Shown: piece after piece, positions 8,077 to 11,201 of the stretch
Layout of the letters: the number at the start of each line of letters is the position of its first letter
Numbering within the stretch: position 1 is the stretch's first letter
Assembly (NCBI GenBank): GCA_025996865.1
Contig: BNTV01000144.1
Coordinates: 1-11,201, forward strand
DNA length: 11,201 nt
Reading direction: 5' to 3'
DNA from: Bacteroidia bacterium
GTDB taxonomy: Bacteria > Bacteroidota > Bacteroidia > Bacteroidales > Azobacteroidaceae
Notes under the pieces: model-generated
Databases searched by the model: none
Told to the model about the DNA's origin: nothing
Seen by the model: only the letters and a program-made list of their open reading frames with translations
Made by a program: the position numbers and the translations under genes

Positions 8077-9717
8077 ATGGGATCAAAAAAAATATCTTGG
8101 TGGGTAATTGTTCTCATTTTCATCGCTTTAATCATCGGTTTTTTTGCAGGGAATTTTCTTTCCGGTAGATCGTTTGCACGGAAACTTTTCTTAAATCCCG
8201 GAAATAAAATCGACGTCATTCTCAATATCATCAACGAGGAATATGTGGATAATGTGGAAATGAAAAGTTTGACGGAAAATGCCATTCCCAAAATAATCGG
8301 TGAATTAGACCCTCATTCGAGCTATATTCCGGCCGGTGAGTTAGGTAGAATTAACGAAAATATGGAAGGCCATTTCGCCGGAGTCGGTATCGAATCTTTC
8401 GTTTACAGGGATACCTTGATTATCATCGGTATGGCTCCGGGCGGACCGGCGCAACAAGCCGGTTTGTTGCCCGGCGACCGCATTGTTACAGTCAATGATA
8501 CTTTGTTTGCCGGAAAATCTTTTTCCCAGGATAAAATATTGAATGCTTTGCGGGGAGAAATCGGGACAACCGTGAAAATCGGAATTCTGCGTAAGCGCAT
8601 GGAGCAAATCCAAAATTACAGTATAGTAAGGAATTACATTCCGTTAACTACGGTCAAGGCGGCTTATCAGGTAGAAACCGGAATCGGATTAATCAAGATA
8701 TTCGACAAATTCAGCCATACAACTTACGACGAATTTATCAAAGCCATTGCCGAATTATTGAACCGGGGTTGCAAATCATTCATTATTGATTTGCGGATGA
8801 ACAGCGGCGGTTCGTTCGATGCGGCGGTTAATATCTGCAACGAATTTATGCCGAAAGGAAGGACTATTGTTTATACCGAAGGGAAATCTTTTCCCCGGGA
8901 AAATGCAACAGCCAACGGCTTAGGGACTTTACAAAACAATCAAATTGTTATTCTCATGGATCAAGTGTCCGCTTCCGCCAGTGAAATCGTTGCGGGAGCC
9001 ATCCAGGACAATGACCGGGGATTAATCATCGGACGGCGTTCTTTCGGCAAGGGACTGGTTCAGAATCAAATAGAGCTGTCCGACGGTTCGGCTTTCCGTT
9101 TGACGATTGCTCGTTATTACACGCCTTCCGGAAGAAACATACAAAGGAAATATACGATGGGAAATGCGGATGAATACAATCAGGATTGGGTTAACCGCTT
9201 CTCGAACGGAGAAGAATTTGACGAAAAAAATGTTGCCGTGGATACCACTTTGCTTTACCATACCTTGAGCGGACGGGAAGTGTATGGCGGTGGTGGAATC
9301 ACGCCCGATATTTTTGTTCCGCTCGACACATCGGAATTGACTTCTTATTACATTAATCTGGAAACTAAAAATATTTTTCACCAGTTTTCCTGCGAATATG
9401 CAGATGTGCACCGTGACAAATTAAGCGAATTCAAGACTTATGAACGCATGTTGGAATACCTGAAAACCCAACCTATTCTTTACGAAATTGTTAATTTTGC
9501 CACAGAAAGAAAAGTGAAACAGAGAACTTCATTAATCAATATCTCTGCAAATTATATCCTGAATACGACTTACGCCCATATTTTGCAGAACTTTTTCGGA
9601 GAAGAGGTTTTCTTTATCATTTATATGAATCGGGATAAAGATATTAAAAAGGCGGTGGAAATTCTTCGGAAGAATGAGGCTTCTCCTGAGGCGGTGGCGG
9701 GGATGAAGTATCGGTGA
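8077..9717 (+). CDS. S41 family C-terminal processing peptidase, membrane-anchored
   Basis: 546 residues. One N-terminal membrane segment (about 8-28, WWVIVLIFIALIIGFFAG) after a short basic start anchors it in the inner membrane with the body in the periplasm; no lipobox or clear signal-peptidase site is seen. A PDZ domain spans about 98-175 (GVGIESF, APGGPAQQAGLLPGDRI) and would select substrate C-termini. The protease core follows: DLRMNSGG (238-245), then catalytic Ser300 in SASASEIVAGA and Lys325 in RRSFGKG. Their spacing of 25 residues and Gln329 four residues after the Lys match the Ser-Lys-Gln arrangement of E. coli Prc/Tsp, so it should be active. About 215 residues follow the core, a longer tail than in minimal CtpA proteins and of unknown function. 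It is cotranscribed with the deaminase. No terminator directly follows; the repeat island begins about 50 nt downstream. Confidence 0.93.
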   Translation: MGSKKISWWVIVLIFIALIIGFFAGNFLSGRSFARKLFLNPGNKIDVILNIINEEYVDNVEMKSLTENAIPKIIGELDPHSSYIPAGELGRINENMEGHFAGVGIESFVYRDTLIIIGMAPGGPAQQAGLLPGDRIVTVNDTLFAGKSFSQDKILNALRGEIGTTVKIGILRKRMEQIQNYSIVRNYIPLTTVKAAYQVETGIGLIKIFDKFSHTTYDEFIKAIAELLNRGCKSFIIDLRMNSGGSFDAAVNICNEFMPKGRTIVYTEGKSFPRENATANGLGTLQNNQIVILMDQVSASASEIVAGAIQDNDRGLIIGRRSFGKGLVQNQIELSDGSAFRLTIARYYTPSGRNIQRKYTMGNADEYNQDWVNRFSNGEEFDEKNVAVDTTLLYHTLSGREVYGGGGITPDIFVPLDTSELTSYYINLETKNIFHQFSCEYADVHRDKLSEFKTYERMLEYLKTQPILYEIVNFATERKVKQRTSLINISANYILNTTYAHILQNFFGEEVFFIIYMNRDKDIKKAVEILRKNEASPEAVAGMKYR

Positions 9718-9764
9718 AAAAATGAGGTTCTGTTTAATGTGTTGACTCAATAAATACGTTTATC

Positions 9765-9856
9765 AAAAAGCGCGTAGCGTTTATGTGTTTATAGCCGGGT
9801 GCGACAGCGCCCGGAATAAGATGAATGTTCCCCAACCTGGCGCCGCGTAGCGGTGC
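9765..9856 (+). repeat. Family A palindromic repeat, copy 1
   Basis: This copy matches copies 2 and 3 (10110-10206 and 10289-10384) but is less perfect at its left end, where the first hairpin (GCGC, GTA, GCG) has decayed. Hairpin two is intact: CCGGGTGC (9795-9802), loop GACA, GCGCCCGG (9807-9814). Hairpin three is GCGCCGC (9840-9846), loop GTA, GCGGTGC (9850-9856). It is not coding. Confidence 0.8.
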
Positions 9857-9864
9857 TGAATCCG

Positions 9865-9967
9865 GAAGACCGTAAGGTCTTCTACTTGGGTAACCCCGGT
9901 GCAAGCGAAGCGCAGCCCGGGGTAGAGCGACCTCTCATCATCCCCTCAACTCCGATATAGGAGTTGA
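9865..9967. repeat. Cluster of three hairpins after family A copy 1
   Basis: GAAGACC-GTAA-GGTCTTC (9865-9882) is a perfect 7-bp stem. ACCCCGG (9893-9899) pairs with CCGGGGT (9917-9923), plus two more inner pairs after a one-base bulge, around a segment containing GCGAAGC. TCAACTCC-GATATA-GGAGTTGA (9946-9967) is a perfect 8-bp stem. None has a T-run, so they do not look like terminators. Single copies in this window; whether they belong to family A as a longer unit is unclear. Confidence 0.65.
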
Positions 9968-9979
9968 ATTTATTCGTCC

Positions 9980-10010
9980 TGTCGACCGAGCGCAGCGAGT
10001 GGAGACATCT
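9980..10010 (+). repeat. Family C repeat, copy 1 (short variant)
   Basis: It starts TGTCGA and ends GGAGACATCT, sharing both ends with the longer copies at 10712-10750 (inverted) and 10852-10890. The middle is shorter and carries GAGCGCAGCGAG in place of the longer form's core. It is followed directly by CCTGATAAGGG and the next repeat block. Confidence 0.7.
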
Positions 10011-10018
10011 CCTGATAA

Positions 10019-10100
10019 GGGTGCATTTCAAATTGTCGCATCCGTCATTGCGAGTTCCTTCGCTTCACTCACAATGAGGGTAGAGATATTATAGTAAAAA
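10019..10100 (+). repeat. Composite repeat block: 23-bp repeat R plus family B palindrome, copy 1
   Basis: 10019-10041 is a 23-bp sequence whose exact reverse complement is at 10617-10639. It is followed at once by CCGTCATTGCGAG (10042-10054), a short spacer, and the imperfect inverted arm CTCACAATGAGGG. Next comes TAGAGATATTATAGT, related to TAGTGATATTATAAT at 10604-10618. The CCGTCATTGCGAG arm recurs at 10444-10456 and, inverted, at 10591-10603. Confidence 0.75.
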
Positions 10101-10111
10101 GGGTAGAGATT

Positions 10112-10131
10112 AAAAAAGCGCGTAGCGCTTT
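10112..10131 (-). terminator. Possible minus-strand terminator at the left end of the inverted element
   Basis: On the minus strand the perfect 7-bp stem AAAGCGC-TAC-GCGCTTT (10115-10131) runs into a total of six T's. It would stop transcription leaving the element leftward towards the protease gene. Confidence 0.35.
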
Positions 10132-10362
10132 CGCGTTTATAGCCGGGTGCGACAGCGCCCGGAATAAGGAGAATGTTCTCCAGCCGGTCGCCGCATAGCG
10201 GTGCCGTTATTCAAGCTCTGCCTGTCTGTTTATGTAATTGGAAACATCGGTTATCGGAAATTGATATGGACGGACGGAATCCAACTACAGCACCGCTACG
10301 CGGCGCTTGGTTGGGGAACATTCACCTTATTCCGGGCGCTGTCGCACCCGGCTATAAACGCG

Positions 10363-10384
10363 AAAGCGCTACGCGCTTTTTTAA
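10363..10384 (+). terminator. Possible plus-strand terminator at the right end of the inverted element
   Basis: Mirror image of the previous site: AAAGCGC (10363-10369), loop TAC, GCGCTTT (10373-10379), followed by TTTAA. It is the first good hairpin with a T-run downstream of the S41 protease gene on the plus strand, so it may end that transcript about 650 nt past the stop. Confidence 0.4.
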
Positions 10385-10443
10385 TCCCTTAACTTTTTAC
10401 GTTAATCTGAGATTTTAAATTAATGATCCCACAAAGTTGCAGT

Positions 10444-10603
10444 CCGTCATTGCGAGCTCCTATAAAATATTTTAGATAAAAATGGATGACGTATTATCGT
10501 TAAAAATCAACGTGTTGTATAAATACGTCATTGGTAGGGTGTAAGCCCGAAGCAATCCGGAAATAATAAACACCGGATTGCTTCGCTTCGCTCGCAATGA
10601 CGG
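10444..10603. repeat. Family B palindromic element, copy 2, with 14-bp terminal inverted repeats
   Basis: CCGTCATTGCGAGC (10444-10457) and its exact reverse complement (10590-10603) bound 160 bp. Inside are two further perfect inverted repeats: ATGACGTATT (10486-10495) with 10522-10531, and a 13-bp pair CGAAGCAATCCGG (10548-10560) with 10573-10585 around a 12-nt loop. Its right end is the TCATTGCGAG...AAGCAATCC type of repeat that I recognise as recurrent in bacterial genomes. No ORF is credible inside. Confidence 0.7.
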
Positions 10604-10616
10604 TAGTGATATTATA

Positions 10617-10639
10617 ATGCGACAATTTGAAATGCACCC
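10617..10639 (-). repeat. Repeat R, copy 2 (inverted)
   Basis: Exact reverse complement of 10019-10041 over 23 bp. It lies beside the family B right arm with a 13-nt spacer (10604-10616) that is absent at the same junction of copy 1. Confidence 0.85.
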
Positions 10640-10711
10640 CCTGATAATCGTTAAACACTAATTGGGAAATTTGTCGTACACCCATCGGCACGGTTTTGTG
10701 CATTGAACAGG

Positions 10712-10750
10712 AGATGTCTCGACTCCGCACCTTCGGCGCTCCGCTCGACA
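10712..10750 (-). repeat. Family C repeat, copy 2 (inverted)
   Basis: 39 bp, reverse complement of copy 3 (10852-10890) with a single mismatch. On its own strand it runs from TGTCGAGCGGAGC to GGAGTCGAGACATCT, and its end GAGACATCTCCTG is shared with copy 1. Confidence 0.85.
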
Positions 10751-10776
10751 AGACGATACCCTTTGGGAGAAAACAA

Positions 10777-10827
10777 GAGAGGGGGAAAGATTAGGGCGGC
10801 GAAGCCGCCCTAATCTTTCCCCCTCTC
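10777..10827. repeat. Perfect 24-bp stem hairpin with GAA loop
   Basis: 10777-10800 and 10804-10827 are perfectly complementary over 24 bp around a 3-nt loop (10801-10803). The apex reads GGCGGC-GAA-GCCGCC; the base is a purine-rich arm (GAGAGGGGGAAAGA) facing a pyrimidine-rich arm. There is no T-run on either side. It sits almost exactly midway between family C copies 2 and 3. Confidence 0.9.
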
Positions 10828-10848
10828 CCTCAATAATATACATTGGCG

Positions 10849-10980
10849 TCATGTCGAGCGAAGCGCCGAAGGTGCGGAGTCGAGACATCTGACGAAAAGC
10901 GTAAACACCTCATTTACGTTCACATTTCCCAGCATCCATGCAATAGCTGCCGCAAATACCCCGATTTTATTGTCAAACAT
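10849..10980 (-). other. Candidate short ORF or gene remnant, running into family C repeat
   Basis: An ATG at 10978-10980 opens 43 codons ending with TGA at 10849-10851. The first 30 residues (MFDNKIGVFAAAIAWMLGNV, then NVNEVFTLFV) look like a short acidic start plus a hydrophobic membrane helix. The last dozen residues are encoded by the family C repeat, so the native 3' end may have been replaced by it. No family was recognised and no clear promoter or ribosome binding site is seen. It could be a truncated small membrane protein or chance. Confidence 0.2.
10852..10890 (+). repeat. Family C repeat, copy 3
   Basis: 39 bp running from TGTCGAGCGAAGC to GGAGTCGAGACATCT, with one mismatch to the inverted copy 2. 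It marks the right-hand boundary of the repeat island; sequence to its right is AT-rich and without repeats. Confidence 0.85.
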
Positions 10981-11167
10981 GAATAAAAACCATCAAAAAC
11001 GGTTTTTTCGCCCATTCTACAAAATATTTACTATGAAAGAATCCAATAATTGTGTATTTTCCCGTATAATCAGACGTGAAAACCTTATAAATTTGAGAAA
11101 TTTAATAAAATACTCATTTTTTGTTTAAATAATTATCTATTTCGCATTTTTATTTAAAAATAATACT
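10891..11167. other. AT-rich intergenic stretch
   Basis: Apart from the candidate short ORF on the minus strand, this holds no recognisable gene. A weak hairpin AAAAACC (10985-10991) / GGTTTTT (11001-11007) has only two G-C pairs and is not convincing as a terminator. It probably serves as the upstream region of a gene beginning beyond the window. Confidence 0.5.
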
Positions 11168-11175
11168 TACATTTG
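11168..11175 (+). promoter_or_regulatory. Promoter -7 box for a gene beyond the right edge
   Basis: TACATTTG followed by CA fits the Bacteroidota -7 consensus TAnnTTTG. The sequence around it is AT-rich, but no good TTTG is found 19-21 nt upstream. If real, the transcript starts near 11182 and reads rightward out of the window. Confidence 0.5.
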
Positions 11176-11201
11176 CAGCGATTTTGACAAACAATTTGAA
11201 A

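Larger units (their letters stand above)
10110..10384. mobile_element. MITE-like element: two family A copies as inverted arms
   Basis: 10110-10169 and 10325-10384 are perfect reverse complements over 60 bp, and homology continues with mismatches through a third hairpin in each arm (about 10188-10206 and 10289-10306). Each arm holds AAAGCGC-GTA-GCGCTTT, CCGGGTGC-GACA-GCGCCCGG, and a GCCGC-GTA/ATA-GCGG hairpin. The roughly 80 bp between the arms have no repeat partner in the window and no credible ORF. No flanking target-site duplication was recognised. The structure fits a non-autonomous mobile element or a pair of REP-like units; no transposase is nearby. Mobility is inferred. Confidence 0.45.

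Noticed and set aside
9865..9967. Terminator of the protease gene
   Set aside because: The three hairpins have stable stems but none is followed by a T-run on the plus strand.
10173..10418. Open frames of 81 and 63 codons within the repeat island
   Set aside because: They span the core and right inverted arm of the family A element. Most of their codons are hairpin sequence, and there is no ribosome binding site or familiar protein feature.
10500..10888. Minus-strand open frames of 83 and 76 codons over family B and C repeats
   Set aside because: They are translations of palindromic repeat DNA. The frames are open because the repeats are GC-rich, not because they code.
9765..10890. CRISPR array or tandem repeat locus
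   Set aside because: Copies are few, irregularly spaced, differ in orientation and are internally palindromic. There are no regular spacers and no cas genes.
10979..11128. 49-codon plus-strand frame starting ATGAATAAAAACC
   Set aside because: The translation is basic, with Lys, Asn, Arg and Phe as in AT-rich DNA. It has no promoter or ribosome binding site, and its start overlaps the opposite-strand candidate.

Overview
The window reads as a chromosomal segment from a member of the Bacteroidota, most likely order Bacteroidales. Four things point there. Promoters match the Bacteroidota consensus (TTTG, about 19 nt, TAnnTTTG). Ribosome binding sites are weak or absent. There is a very large LamG-type surface protein of the kind common in that phylum. 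An AraC-type regulator with a multi-pass membrane half is also present. This placement is an inference; no rRNA or marker phylogeny is available here.

Layout, left to right. (1) 1-4103, plus strand: the 3' part of a giant secreted or surface protein whose 5' end lies outside the window, followed by a strong intrinsic terminator. (2) 4168-7486, minus strand: hisG and hisD, two histidine-biosynthesis genes nearly abutting, and downstream of them a separately promoted membrane-anchored AraC-family regulator. (3) 7487-7623: a compact divergent promoter region serving hisG to the left and a deaminase gene to the right. (4) 7624-9717, plus strand: a dCMP-deaminase-like gene and a membrane-anchored S41 C-terminal processing protease, 12 nt apart and probably one transcript. 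(5) 9718-11201: about 1.5 kb with no convincing gene. It is packed with several families of palindromic repeats in direct and inverted orientation and ends in a promoter -7 box for a gene beyond the window.

How the genes relate. HisG catalyses the first step and HisD the last two oxidations of histidine synthesis. The usual partners hisC and hisB are not in the visible stretch after hisD, where the regulator's promoter starts instead. The deaminase feeds dUMP/dTMP synthesis, and the S41 protease is an envelope-facing processing enzyme. The two share a transcript but no obvious pathway.

The most unusual part is the repeat island. It contains a 275-bp element with 60-bp perfectly identical inverted arms whose outer hairpins read as outward-facing terminators. 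It also has a near-symmetric nested palindrome of 179 bp with a perfect 24-bp stem and 3-nt loop. Finally, two copies of the same composite repeat block lie in opposite orientation. No transposase, CRISPR array, RNA gene or recognisable new multi-gene system is visible.
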